Of a DNA stretch of 27,368 nt, positions 1 through 7,703 are shown one piece after another. How positions within the stretch are numbered: position 1 is the first letter of the stretch; the number at the start of each line of letters is the position of its first letter. Under the pieces are notes generated by a model. That model saw only the letters and a program-made list of their open reading frames with translations, made no database searches and had not been told where the DNA came from. The stretch is from Thermohalobaculum sp039185235 (GTDB lineage Bacteria; Pseudomonadota; Alphaproteobacteria; Rhodobacterales; Rhodobacteraceae). The position numbers and the translations under genes are program-made. The stretch lies in the NCBI GenBank assembly GCA_039185235.1, contig JBCDAS010000012.1, positions 1 through 27,368 on the forward strand, given 5' to 3'.

Positions 1-16
1 AATTGAATTCGTTAAC

Positions 17-215
17 GGTGGCTTTGGTTCCTACCCGCCTTCAGGCGGCTGGACGAAGAGGGAACACGGTGCGGACGACCCAATCGGGGCCAAAACCGTG
101 GCTGCCCCCGCAACTGTAAGCGGCGAGCCCTGCCTTGGATGCCACTGGCCGTTCGGCCGGGAAGGCGAGGCAAGGGCACCGACCCGCGAGCCAGGAGACC
201 TGCCAAAGCCATCAC
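17..215 (+). promoter_or_regulatory. Cobalamin (AdoCbl-type) riboswitch
   Basis: This is a B12-sensing RNA aptamer in the leader of btuB. The outer P1 helix is visible as GGCTTTGG (20-27) pairing with CCAAAGCC (203-210). The conserved core GCCACTG lies near 139-145, and the B12-box-like AGCCAGGAGACCTGCC lies at 190-205. The segment near 105-125 (CCCGCAACTGTAAGC) is the usual conserved internal element. The aptamer begins almost at the window edge, so the promoter lies outside. It precedes a complete corrinoid uptake and salvage operon, which is the classical target: adenosylcobalamin binding is expected to lower expression. The exact 5' edge is uncertain by some ten bases. Confidence 0.93.
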
Positions 216-361
216 CCTTCCGGGGCGCGGGGCGCGCTTTTGGAGCGGTTTCTCCGCAGAGGTGAGTCTGAAGAGCCGTCGGTGTGCCGGCGTGGGACCG
301 CCGTCATGCCTTTGGCGTGATGTAACTCATATGGCGGCAGTGACCGTCGCGGAGGGGAAAG
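216..361 (+). promoter_or_regulatory. Riboswitch expression platform and btuB leader
   Basis: This stretch links the aptamer to the btuB start. CTCCGC at 252-257 is complementary to GCGGAG at 349-354, which is the core of the btuB Shine-Dalgarno sequence. The same CTCCGC can instead pair with GCGG at 245-248 to give a small hairpin. A third hairpin, TCATGCC-TTT-GGCGTGA with one G-U pair, occupies 304-320. These mutually exclusive pairings fit sequestration of the ribosome-binding site. A GC-rich tract at 221-237 followed by TTTT could instead be a weak terminator, but its stem is only about 4 bp. The pairings are visible; the mechanism is inferred. Confidence 0.5.
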
Positions 362-2314
362 ATGAGACTTTTTGGATGGGCCGCAATCGCGGTGCTGCTA
401 CCCGTTGGTGCGGGAGCCGAAGAGCCCGCTGTGCTTGATAAAATCTTGGTCACGGGGGGCCTAACGCCAATCGGCGTCGATGAAACCGGGCGGGCATTCA
501 CCGTGATCACGGGTGAGCAGCTTGAGGAGCGTGGCACTCGATATGTTGCCGATGCGCTGCGCCTCGTGCCCGGGGTTGCTGTCAGCCGTACCGGCAGCTT
601 CGGGGGCCTCACACAGATCCGGATGCGTGGTGCCGAAGGAAACCAAGTGCTCGTCCTCGTCGATGGTCTCGAGATATCGCCTGCAGGGAATGGCGAGGTG
701 GACTTCGGCAGCCTTGTGGTCTCGGATATTGAGCGAATTGAAGTTCTGCGTGGACCTCAATCGGCGCTCTTTGGCTCTAATGCTGCAGCAGGTGTGATCT
801 CGATTATCACTCGGCGCGGGGCGCGTGACGATGTGTCCTTCCGGGGCGATGTAGAAGCTGGCAGCGACGGGACTGCGATGCTGGGCGCATCGATCTCCGG
901 TGGTGGCGAGACTTGGGACGGCGCGTTTGGTGCGCGTTTGCGCCGAACTGATGGCTTTAACATCGCAACTGGAACCGGTGACCGCGACGGGGAGCAAGAT
1001 GGCGATCGCAACATCACGCTGACAGGCCGCGCCAATTGGGATGCGACCGACGACTTGAGCTTTGGCGGTAGTCTTTTCTTTGTCGATCGCGAGTCGGATT
1101 TCGATGACCAGGCGTTCCCTTTTGCCTTCGATCCCGGTCTCGGCTTCTTTGTCCCCGATCTCAGCGATCCAACCTTCAACCAAGTGGTCGACAGCGACGA
1201 TATCAACGATGCGACCGATCTCTCAATCGGCATTTTCGGGCGCTACGAGATGCTGGATGATGCGCTGGTGCATCAAGTCAATTTCGACTTCACCCATAAC
1301 ACATCAGACAGCATTTCCGATGGGCTCCTGTCTTTCGGATCCAAGTCTCGCCGGCTCAAAGCGGGCTACCAGGCCAGCTATGCTTTTGCGACTGGAGATG
1401 TGGAGCACTCCATCACCGGGCTCACCGAGTTTGAGGAGGAAAGAAACCAAAGCAACACCGCTGCCAGGCAAACTCGCACGCTCTTTGGTATCGGTGGAGA
1501 GTACCGGATTGCTTACGGTCCTGCAGCGCTGCAAGGGAGCCTGCGAAACGACTTTAACGATGAGTTCGAGGACGCGCTGACTTTCGCGGTTTCAGGGTCT
1601 TATCTGGTTGAGGCCTCCGGTACACGATTTCACGGCTCGGTTGGTCGTGGCGTCACAAACCCGAGCTTCTTCGAGCAGTTTGGCTTCAACCCCACGAGCT
1701 TCATTGGCAACCCTGATCTTATTCCAGAGCGCACGTTCCAGTGGGACGTTGGGGTTGAACAAACCCTTCTGGGAGGTGATCTGATTGTCGATGCGACGTA
1801 CTTCCAGGGCAAGGTCACGGACGAGATCGTTGGCGGTTTCAACACGGTTGTTAACCTCCCGACATCGGAAAATGCTGATGGCGAGAGTCCGCGGCAAGGC
1901 GTCGAAGTCGCGCTGACCGCTTTTCCGATCGAGAACCTCGCGATCACGGGCAGCTATACATACACCTTGGCGGAAGAGGGCTCGACCAATCGCCAAGAGG
2001 TGCGCCGTGCGCGCCATCTGGCAAGCTTGGACGCGACCTACACGTTCCTTGACGGTCGCGCGACCTTGAACGGCAATGTGGCCTATAACGGTGATCAGCG
2101 AGATAATGATTTCTCGACAGGGTTTCTCACCCCTCAACCCTTGGTGACCCTGGACAGTTTCGTTCTGTTGAGCTTGCAGGGCAGCTACTCGATCACGCCG
2201 GATGTTGATCTCTACGCCCGGCTGGAGAATGCGACGAACGCAGATTACCAAGAGGTGTTCAACTATGAGAGCCAGGGGATCTCGGGCTTTGCCGGGGTCA
2301 AGGTTCGGTTCTGA
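362..2314 (+). CDS. btuB: BtuB-like TonB-dependent vitamin B12 receptor
   Basis: This is an outer-membrane beta-barrel receptor that imports corrinoids using TonB-transmitted energy. The 650-aa product starts with a signal peptide (cleavage probably after Ala19, AGA|E). A TonB-box-like DKILVTG follows near residues 25-31. The plug domain runs to about 155 and includes IRMRG, VLVLVDGLE and ERIEVLRGPQSALFGSNAAAGVI, all typical of BtuB-type plugs. The rest is barrel, and the chain ends in an aromatic residue (KVRF), the usual outer-membrane assembly signal. The start is fixed by GGAGG at 351-355. The upstream cobalamin riboswitch and downstream btuFCD genes support a corrinoid substrate rather than a siderophore. 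Confidence 0.92.
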   Translation: MRLFGWAAIAVLLPVGAGAEEPAVLDKILVTGGLTPIGVDETGRAFTVITGEQLEERGTRYVADALRLVPGVAVSRTGSFGGLTQIRMRGAEGNQVLVLVDGLEISPAGNGEVDFGSLVVSDIERIEVLRGPQSALFGSNAAAGVISIITRRGARDDVSFRGDVEAGSDGTAMLGASISGGGETWDGAFGARLRRTDGFNIATGTGDRDGEQDGDRNITLTGRANWDATDDLSFGGSLFFVDRESDFDDQAFPFAFDPGLGFFVPDLSDPTFNQVVDSDDINDATDLSIGIFGRYEMLDDALVHQVNFDFTHNTSDSISDGLLSFGSKSRRLKAGYQASYAFATGDVEHSITGLTEFEEERNQSNTAARQTRTLFGIGGEYRIAYGPAALQGSLRNDFNDEFEDALTFAVSGSYLVEASGTRFHGSVGRGVTNPSFFEQFGFNPTSFIGNPDLIPERTFQWDVGVEQTLLGGDLIVDATYFQGKVTDEIVGGFNTVVNLPTSENADGESPRQGVEVALTAFPIENLAITGSYTYTLAEEGSTNRQEVRRARHLASLDATYTFLDGRATLNGNVAYNGDQRDNDFSTGFLTPQPLVTLDSFVLLSLQGSYSITPDVDLYARLENATNADYQEVFNYESQGISGFAGVKVRF

Positions 2315-2326
2315 GGAGCGGCGCAT

Positions 2327-2929
2327 ATGATGGTGGAGACTTGGCAGATTGGCTCTGAGCCCAGCGAAACGATTACCGGTGATGATGGTCAGCGGCGACG
2401 GGAGGTTTGGGCGCTGCCCGCAGACGAGGCTTTCTTGGAGCCTTTTCTGCGGGAGGTTTTTCAGGACCACTGGGAAGGGATCCGCTTTGGCCCAATCATC
2501 GAAGGCGCCGCTTATGAATGGAAATGCCCGACGGCGCCCGAAAAGATCAGCCTGCTTGATGGCTACCTCACCGTCATGTTCGGCAATGGCGGGCACTTCC
2601 ACCTTTGTATTGGCGAGAACCGGGGGACCGAGGCGTTCCCGACACCCCCGGAACTCATGGCTCGGCGCAAGCCGTCCAAAGCGCAGATGTTCCGGGGCTT
2701 TGGCGGGGATGGCTGCCCAACGACCTGGGGCTTTGAGATGTGGAATGGGGAAGGCGAGCCGATGATCTCGATCTTCTTTCCCAACCCATTCATCGAGGAT
2801 GATGACAGTTTGTCTGAGACCCCGGACTTCTCGCGTCTCGCCACTTGGCGGGCGATCTCGAAACGTTGGCTCGGGCGTGATCAGGAGGTTTTGGATGAGC
2901 AAGGCCAAGGCTTTCGCCCTAGCACTTAG
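2327..2929 (+). CDS. Conserved hypothetical protein in the B12 operon
   Basis: I do not recognise this 200-aa protein with certainty. It has no signal peptide or membrane segment and is probably cytoplasmic. The centre holds a striking H-F-H-L-C-I-G motif at residues 90-96. Further on are GGDGCPTTWGFEMWNG (about 126-141) and an aromatic/proline-rich ISIFFPNPF (147-155). The two His and the Cys could bind a metal or cofactor, but that is inference. AGGAG at 2314-2318 overlaps the btuB stop and favours the first ATG at 2327. The gene's 3' end overlaps btuF by 35 bases. Its place between btuB and btuF under a B12 riboswitch implies a role in corrinoid or cobalt handling, with no mechanism visible. 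Confidence 0.85.
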   Translation: MMVETWQIGSEPSETITGDDGQRRREVWALPADEAFLEPFLREVFQDHWEGIRFGPIIEGAAYEWKCPTAPEKISLLDGYLTVMFGNGGHFHLCIGENRGTEAFPTPPELMARRKPSKAQMFRGFGGDGCPTTWGFEMWNGEGEPMISIFFPNPFIEDDDSLSETPDFSRLATWRAISKRWLGRDQEVLDEQGQGFRPST

Positions 2930-3731
2930 CGCGCTGGCGTTCGCGCACCCCGCGGCGGCCGAGACGCCCCAGCGGGTGGTCTCGATGAACCTCTGCACCG
3001 ATCAACTAGCGATGCTGTTGGCAGCACCCGGACAGCTGATTTCGGTCAGCTACCTCGCTCATCGTCCTGGTGCGTCCGTGATGGCGGAGGAGGCGAAGGC
3101 CTATCCGGCCAATCGCGGTTTGGCGGAGGAGATCTTCCTGCTTGATCCTGATCTGGTGATCGCTGGCACGTTCACAACGCGGGCAACCGTCTCCATGCTC
3201 AAACGCCTTGGCATCCCCGTGGTCGAATTCGCGCCAGCCTCTTCTTTGGAGGAGATCCGGGATCGGATAACGCAGATGGGTGGCGTTCTGAGGCGCGATG
3301 AGGCGGCCGCCTCACTGATCACCCAGTTCGACACTGATTTAGAAGCTGCGCGAAGCGCCGGCGAGGACCGGCCCCGTGCGGCGACTTACTACGCCAACAG
3401 CTACACCTCGGGGGCGGGGACGCTGGCCCACTCTGTCATGGAGGCCGCAGGGCTCCAGAACATCGCACCCGAGCTGGGGGTCAATGGCGGCGGCACGCTC
3501 GCGCTCGAACGCTTGGTCGTCGAGCGACCAGAGCTTCTGATCACCGGCAGGCACCAGGGGTCGCCTTCCTTGGCAGAGGAGATCTTTGCCCATCCTGCCT
3601 TGAAGGCCGTGCAAGACAGCTCTGGCACCGCCCCTGTGGCCGATCGCGAGTGGATCTGCGGCACGCCCTTCATTACCTCGGCAATCCGGCGCCTAGCTCA
3701 GGCCCGTGATACGGTGCTGGAGCGACGCTGA
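2895..3731 (+). CDS. btuF: Corrinoid ABC transporter periplasmic binding protein (BtuF-like)
   Basis: This is the periplasmic binding protein that captures corrinoid and delivers it to BtuCD. The 278-aa product has a signal peptide (MSKAKAFALALSALAFAHPAAA|E). It continues with the typical cluster A-3 opening RVVSMNLCTDQLAMLL and the later DPDLVIAGTFTT segment. It ends with a WICGTPF motif and a helical tail, as in BtuF-like proteins. An in-frame ATG at 2799 is rejected. ATG 2895 has AGGAGG at 2883-2888 and a proper signal peptide directly after it. The gene overlaps the unknown upstream gene and is immediately followed by btuC. The family also binds haem and siderophores, so specificity is taken from the riboswitch and cbiZ. 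Confidence 0.87.
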   Translation: MSKAKAFALALSALAFAHPAAAETPQRVVSMNLCTDQLAMLLAAPGQLISVSYLAHRPGASVMAEEAKAYPANRGLAEEIFLLDPDLVIAGTFTTRATVSMLKRLGIPVVEFAPASSLEEIRDRITQMGGVLRRDEAAASLITQFDTDLEAARSAGEDRPRAATYYANSYTSGAGTLAHSVMEAAGLQNIAPELGVNGGGTLALERLVVERPELLITGRHQGSPSLAEEIFAHPALKAVQDSSGTAPVADREWICGTPFITSAIRRLAQARDTVLERR

Positions 3732-4727
3732 GTGACCTACCGAGGGGTCATCGCCGGGCTTGTGCTCCTGGTCCTAGCGCTCTTTACCGCGTCCCTCTTG
3801 GTTGGTCCAGCTTCCATTGGCTTTGGGGCAAGTCTCGCAGGGCTGATCGGTCTGAATGACCCGAACGCCGCCTCCACCTTGGTGATGCAGGAGATCCGCC
3901 TGCCGCGCGCGATCCTCGGCCTAACCATCGGCGCGAGCCTTGGCCTTTCAGGTGCAGCGCTGCAAGGCTATCTACGCAATCCCTTGGCCGAACCCGGGTT
4001 GATCGGCGTGTCTTCCTCCGCCGCCCTTGGCGCGGTGATCGCGATCTACACCGGGATGTCAGCGGCCTGGACCTTCGCCCTTCCGCTGATGGCACTGGGT
4101 GGCGCGCTGATTGCCGTCCTCCTCCTGCTGGCTCTTGCGGGTCGCGGCGCCGACACGCTGACCTTGATCTTGGCGGGTGTTGCGCTGAGCGCGCTGGCCG
4201 GCGCTTTGACTTCGTTGGCGCTAAATCTGTCGCCGAACCCGTTCGCAGCTCTCGAGATCGTCTTTTGGCTGTTGGGTGCTTTGACGGATCGTTCGATGAG
4301 CCATGTCTGGCTTGCTGTCCCGTTCATGGTTGTGGGTTGGCTGATGCTTGCAGGGCTTGGGCGGGGGCTCGATGCATTGACGCTGGGCGAAGAAGCCGCC
4401 GCCTCGCTTGGCGTGTCTCTTGCGCGCCTCCGACTGGCCGTGGTGCTTGGAACAGCGGCATCCGTTGGGGCCGCGACAGCGGTCGCTGGCGCGATTGGCT
4501 TTGTCGGGCTCGTTGTGCCCCACCTTCTGCGACCCCTGGTCGGCGGGCGGCCCTCGCGGCTTCTTTTTGCATCTACGCTTGGCGGTGCGGCCATGCTTCT
4601 GGCGGCGGATCTCATGGTTCGAATCATCACGCCAGAACGAGAACTGAAACTCGGTGTCCTGACTGCCCTGGTCGGTGCACCATTCTTCCTCTGGCTTATT
4701 TTGAAGAGGCGGAGGGGGCTCGGATGA
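3732..4727 (+). CDS. btuC: Corrinoid ABC transporter permease (BtuC/FecCD family)
   Basis: This is the inner-membrane permease subunit of a type II ABC importer. The 331-aa protein is almost entirely hydrophobic helices, consistent with the about ten spans of the FecCD family. Family hallmarks are RLPRAILGLTIGASLGLSGAALQG near residues 57-80, the ATPase-contact region GEEAAASLGVSLARLR (about 220-235) and GAIGFVGLVVPHLLRPLVGG (about 254-273). The start is GTG directly after the btuF stop codon (TGA then GTG). The 3' end shares ATGA with btuD, so translational coupling across btuFCD is likely. Confidence 0.9.
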   Translation: MTYRGVIAGLVLLVLALFTASLLVGPASIGFGASLAGLIGLNDPNAASTLVMQEIRLPRAILGLTIGASLGLSGAALQGYLRNPLAEPGLIGVSSSAALGAVIAIYTGMSAAWTFALPLMALGGALIAVLLLLALAGRGADTLTLILAGVALSALAGALTSLALNLSPNPFAALEIVFWLLGALTDRSMSHVWLAVPFMVVGWLMLAGLGRGLDALTLGEEAAASLGVSLARLRLAVVLGTAASVGAATAVAGAIGFVGLVVPHLLRPLVGGRPSRLLFASTLGGAAMLLAADLMVRIITPERELKLGVLTALVGAPFFLWLILKRRRGLG

Positions 4728-5485
4728 CGGTGCTTTCCCTAGATAACCTCACGGTCCATCTGGGCGCCAAAGACGTGCTCACCGATGTGACGCTTGAGAT
4801 CACTACGGGCGAATGTGTTGGGCTCATCGGCCCAAACGGAGCTGGCAAATCCACGCTGATGCGCGCGGCCCTTGGATTGATCCCGGCCAAAGGTCGCTCC
4901 AGCCTCGCAGAATTGCCGCGGGCCGAGCGCGCGCGCCGCGCAGCTTGGTTGCCACAGGCTCGTGAGATCGCCTGGGGAATGACAACGAGCGAGGTCGTCT
5001 CCCTTGGGCGCACACCGCATCGGCGCCCTGGTGCGCCATTCTCTCAGGAGGACAAGCGGGCGGTTGCAGATGCTATGCGGCTCGCGGATGTCGAGGCGTT
5101 TGCCGATCGCCCAGCAACAGACCTTTCGGGTGGCGAGCAAGCACGGGTGCTTTTGGCCCGCGCCCTGGCGCAAGAAGCACCCATAATCCTTGCCGACGAG
5201 CCGATTGCGGGACTTGACCCTGCGCATCAACTCGCAGCGCTCGAGGTTTTTGCGGCTCATGCGCGAGACGGAGGGACCACGATTGTCTCCCTCCATGATC
5301 TCAGCCTTGCGGCCCGCTGGTGCACCCGCCTGGTTTTGTTGGACCGTGGGAGATTGGTGGCTGATGGAGCGCCCGAAGAGATCCTCACCGCGGAACGCCT
5401 GGCAGAGGTCTATGGGATTGAGGCGCATCTCGCCCATATCGCGGGAGGCCTATCAGTCCAACCCATCGCCCGGGTTTCGCCATGA
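4724..5485 (+). CDS. btuD: Corrinoid ABC transporter ATPase (BtuD-like)
   Basis: This is the nucleotide-binding subunit that powers import through BtuC. In the 253-aa product, Walker A is GPNGAGKST (36-44), the Q-loop Gln is near 77, the signature is LSGGEQ (134-139), Walker B is IILADEP (154-160) and the switch His is His191 in SLHDL. The ATG overlaps the btuC stop (ATGA). A longer upstream reading in this frame only passes through btuC and is rejected. Length and the C-terminal GAPEEILTAERLAEVYGIEA fit FecE/BtuD-type ATPases. All catalytic motifs are intact. Corrinoid specificity comes from context. Confidence 0.9.
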   Translation: MTVLSLDNLTVHLGAKDVLTDVTLEITTGECVGLIGPNGAGKSTLMRAALGLIPAKGRSSLAELPRAERARRAAWLPQAREIAWGMTTSEVVSLGRTPHRRPGAPFSQEDKRAVADAMRLADVEAFADRPATDLSGGEQARVLLARALAQEAPIILADEPIAGLDPAHQLAALEVFAAHARDGGTTIVSLHDLSLAARWCTRLVLLDRGRLVADGAPEEILTAERLAEVYGIEAHLAHIAGGLSVQPIARVSP

Positions 5486-6144
5486 AGCTCCATCTTTCAC
5501 GCCCTTGGTTGATCGCCAGTTTTGATCGGCCCCTCAGGGCCCTTAGCTGGTCCTTGAACCGGCCAGGCTTTGTGCTGGCAACCAGGGTCGTGTGGCGTGA
5601 GGTCAGGAATGCCGATCTACCCGTCGATCTAGATGCGAGAGGCTGGTTTAACAACACCCTTATCGCCGCCGGGTATGGAGATGCGATCGGGCTGATCACG
5701 TCTCGTGATGTCCAACGCTACGTGACAGCGCAATCTGTCTGCGATCACGTGTCTGCCGAGGTGGTTGCGACTGTCGGTCTCTCAAATGCGGAACGCGTTG
5801 GTCACCGCAAGGCTGTCATTCCCGCCACTACGGGCACCATCAACACGTTGGTATCTGTCTCAACTGCTCTCTCTGATGCAGCTTTGATCGAGGCGATGAG
5901 CGTCGCGGCGCAGGCTCGAACGACGGCCGTGCTTGAGAACGGCCCTGATCTGCCGGGCATCGGACGGGCCACTGGAACGGGCACCGATTGCATCGTCGTC
6001 GCGGCGCCATCGGGAGACGAGCCGCATGCCGGTCTTCATACGGCAACAGGTCATGCGATTGGTGCTGCAGTACTGGACGCAATGAACCGCGGCGTTCAAG
6101 ATTGGATGCAAGAACAGGAGAGTGGGCATGCCGGATCTCATTGA
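5482..6144 (+). CDS. cbiZ: Adenosylcobinamide amidohydrolase CbiZ
   Basis: CbiZ hydrolyses the aminopropanol amide of adenosylcobinamide to give adenosylcobyric acid, so imported incomplete or foreign corrinoids can re-enter nucleotide-loop assembly. The 220-aa product shows the family's GLITSRDV near residues 71-78 and a TINTLVSVSTALSDAALIEA stretch (about 117-136). The diagnostic TGTGTDCIVVAAPSG lies near 164-178. No signal peptide is seen, so it should act in the cytoplasm. Its ATG overlaps the btuD stop. In Rhodobacter sphaeroides, CbiZ is known to remodel pseudocobalamin; a similar job here is inferred from the import genes in the same transcript. Confidence 0.88.
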   Translation: MKLHLSRPWLIASFDRPLRALSWSLNRPGFVLATRVVWREVRNADLPVDLDARGWFNNTLIAAGYGDAIGLITSRDVQRYVTAQSVCDHVSAEVVATVGLSNAERVGHRKAVIPATTGTINTLVSVSTALSDAALIEAMSVAAQARTTAVLENGPDLPGIGRATGTGTDCIVVAAPSGDEPHAGLHTATGHAIGAAVLDAMNRGVQDWMQEQESGHAGSH

Positions 6145-7126
6145 AACCCTCACGCAACATCTGCAGGACCCTCAGGCGGGTTGGAACATCGGCTCATTCG
6201 GGGCGATTGCCGAATTTCATCAAGATCCGGGCGAGGTCGCATTGCTTGATGAACCGCTTGGCCGAGCGACTGCGCGCGGGGCCATCAGGATCGAGCATGT
6301 CACGGGCGTGACGCCGGTTGCCTGGGAAGCGTTGAGCAAAAATCCAGAGCGCTGGCAGCAAGGGATCGCCCTTTGCTTGCCATCCCGCGAGGCAACGCGG
6401 CATGTCAGGACGGTGCTCACCGAGCTCGGGCCCGACAAGGACGCTGTTCGCATTGAGGACCGTGATGCCATTCTATTCGACATGGGGCTCGGTCAGCAAA
6501 ACCTCGATTTTTGCGTCCGTACGGCTGATCCTGCCTTGATTGAGACCCTGCGCTCATCGGAAGGACGGGCATTGGCGGAGCCAGGCAATCCGGCCATGGG
6601 CGCTATCCTAACGGCTCACCCACACCGGGTGGCGCTCTCGGCCCTGGGCCGCTGCGAGGTGTTCCAGAAGATCGGGGGCAAAGATACTGGCGGGACATCG
6701 CCTCCCGGTCCCCACACCCATGTCCTTCCAGGCCTGATGAAAGCCGGGCGCACCCACTCGGCCAATGTGCCGATCCCCGAGGGTCTGATGCCTGCGATGA
6801 GCTTGCATCCCGGCAGCCCGGTGATGGGACCTCTGGGAGAAGACAAGCCGTTCGATGAGGCTCTCTTCGACGCGTTCCAGCGGCTTCTCTCGGCATGGGG
6901 ACCTCCCAGCTATAACGAGACCAAGCAACGCGTTTGGGCGGCATTGGCAGAAGGCGCGGAGGCCGAAGCAGACCAACGCGCCGACAGTCGTCTCGCACGC
7001 TGCGCTCGCCGCAATGCCCTACGCCAACAGCGGCGGCGTACAGGGCCTTCACCTCTTCTCGATGCGTGGTCCGAGGTCCATGATAAGGGTGCCTTCGAAG
7101 CCGATGCAGACATGCCCGGCCATTGA
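6128..7126 (+). CDS. Conserved hypothetical protein at the end of the B12 operon
   Basis: I do not recognise this 332-aa protein with certainty. It seems soluble, with no signal peptide or transmembrane span. The N-terminal half has the look of a compact alpha/beta fold (MPDLIETLTQHLQD, GSFGAIAEF). The middle is rich in His, Gly and Pro: TAHPHRV (about 163-169), then GRCEVFQKIGGKD, GPHTHVLPG (194-202) and RTHSANVPIPEG (208-219). The last 60 residues are Arg/Ala-rich helix. His164, His166, His196, His198 and His210 could form a metal site, which is inference. ATG 6128 is preferred over GTG 6122 because AGGAG at 6116-6120 is well spaced only for the ATG. It overlaps cbiZ by 17 bases and is the last gene of the operon. 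Confidence 0.82.
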   Translation: MPDLIETLTQHLQDPQAGWNIGSFGAIAEFHQDPGEVALLDEPLGRATARGAIRIEHVTGVTPVAWEALSKNPERWQQGIALCLPSREATRHVRTVLTELGPDKDAVRIEDRDAILFDMGLGQQNLDFCVRTADPALIETLRSSEGRALAEPGNPAMGAILTAHPHRVALSALGRCEVFQKIGGKDTGGTSPPGPHTHVLPGLMKAGRTHSANVPIPEGLMPAMSLHPGSPVMGPLGEDKPFDEALFDAFQRLLSAWGPPSYNETKQRVWAALAEGAEAEADQRADSRLARCARRNALRQQRRRTGPSPLLDAWSEVHDKGAFEADADMPGH

Positions 7127-7255
7127 TCGGATAGCTTGAGGCTGCCCACCGACGGGCATCACCATAGGTCATTAATATGGAAAATGGCGCAGAGAGCTGT
7201 CTAACTCGGCCTTTCAAAGGAAAAAGCACATTACTTCAATACTTTAGTGAGCTCG

Positions 7256-7329
7256 TGGAGCGGGTAGCGGGAATCGAACCCGCGCGTTCAGCTTGGGAAG
7301 CTGACAGGCTACCATTACATCATACCCGC
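7256..7329 (-). tRNA. tRNA-Gly (anticodon CCC)
   Basis: The reverse strand folds into a full cloverleaf. The acceptor stem is GCGGGTA/TACCCGC (7323-7329 with 7260-7266). The anticodon stem is TCAGC/GCTGA around the loop TTCCCAA, which places CCC at the anticodon. The T-arm reads CGGGTTCGATTCCCG. Discriminator T (7259) is usual for glycine tRNAs, and the 3' CCA is encoded at 7256-7258. It reads GGG codons. It stands alone between the B12 operon and an AT-rich stretch. I see no clear terminator beyond its 3' end. Confidence 0.97.
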
Positions 7330-7703
7330 CGCAGTACTTCGGATATCGTTAAGATCGTACACAGACAAGCCATTTAAGGATGCGCTGTGTCGAATGGACA
7401 GAATCAAGACTGAGCTCGATGGTGAGACTATGCTCACTGGATACAAATTGATCAAAAACGATGACAGAGCGTTTAGGTTACGATACCACTGGAAATTGAA
7501 ATTTGCTCCAAATTGAAAGGATTTAGACAGTTTTACGTCAGGAAATGGGACGAATTGCGCTGCAGCTGCGAAAACATCCGGTGGACCCTCGTTTAGTCCT
7601 TGATTGAAGGGGTTAATATCGGGATACTTGGAACAACTCAGGAATGGTGGGCCTCCTGGGCTTGTGTACACTCTGTACGCGGCCAGGAAGCTGGGAGTAC
7701 GAA
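7330..7703. other. AT-rich intergenic region, no gene seen
   Basis: This 374-base stretch is much more AT-rich than its neighbours; two lines counted by hand (7441-7560) are 35-40% GC. It must hold the leftward promoter of the tRNA and probably the rightward promoter of the VPLPA-CTERM gene, but I could not point to convincing -35/-10 boxes. Short structures are GTGAG..CTCAC at about 7421-7437 and a repeated AAATTGAAA near 7492-7527. ORFs crossing it show no protein-like features. Confidence 0.6.

Noticed and set aside
221..241. GC-rich tract plus TTTT as the riboswitch terminator
   Set aside because: The stem is only about 4 bp (GCGC/GCGC) and the T-run is four long. The SD-pairing model explains the leader better.
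1592..2998. 468-codon minus-strand open frame antisense to btuB and the next gene
   Set aside because: It is the complement of clearly coding frames with TonB-receptor and operon features, and its translation shows no domain or signal. Long antisense frames are common in GC-rich coding DNA.
6855..7139. Possible frameshift at the end of the last B12-operon gene
   Set aside because: The tail is Arg/Ala-rich and looks odd, but the original frame continues with a plausible helix (LLDAWSEVHDKGAFE) and a normal stop. The alternative frame shows nothing better.
7177..7377. 66-codon frame crossing the tRNA
   Set aside because: Its centre (VAGIEPARSAWEADRLP) is simply the translation of the strand opposite tRNA-Gly, a frequent false gene.
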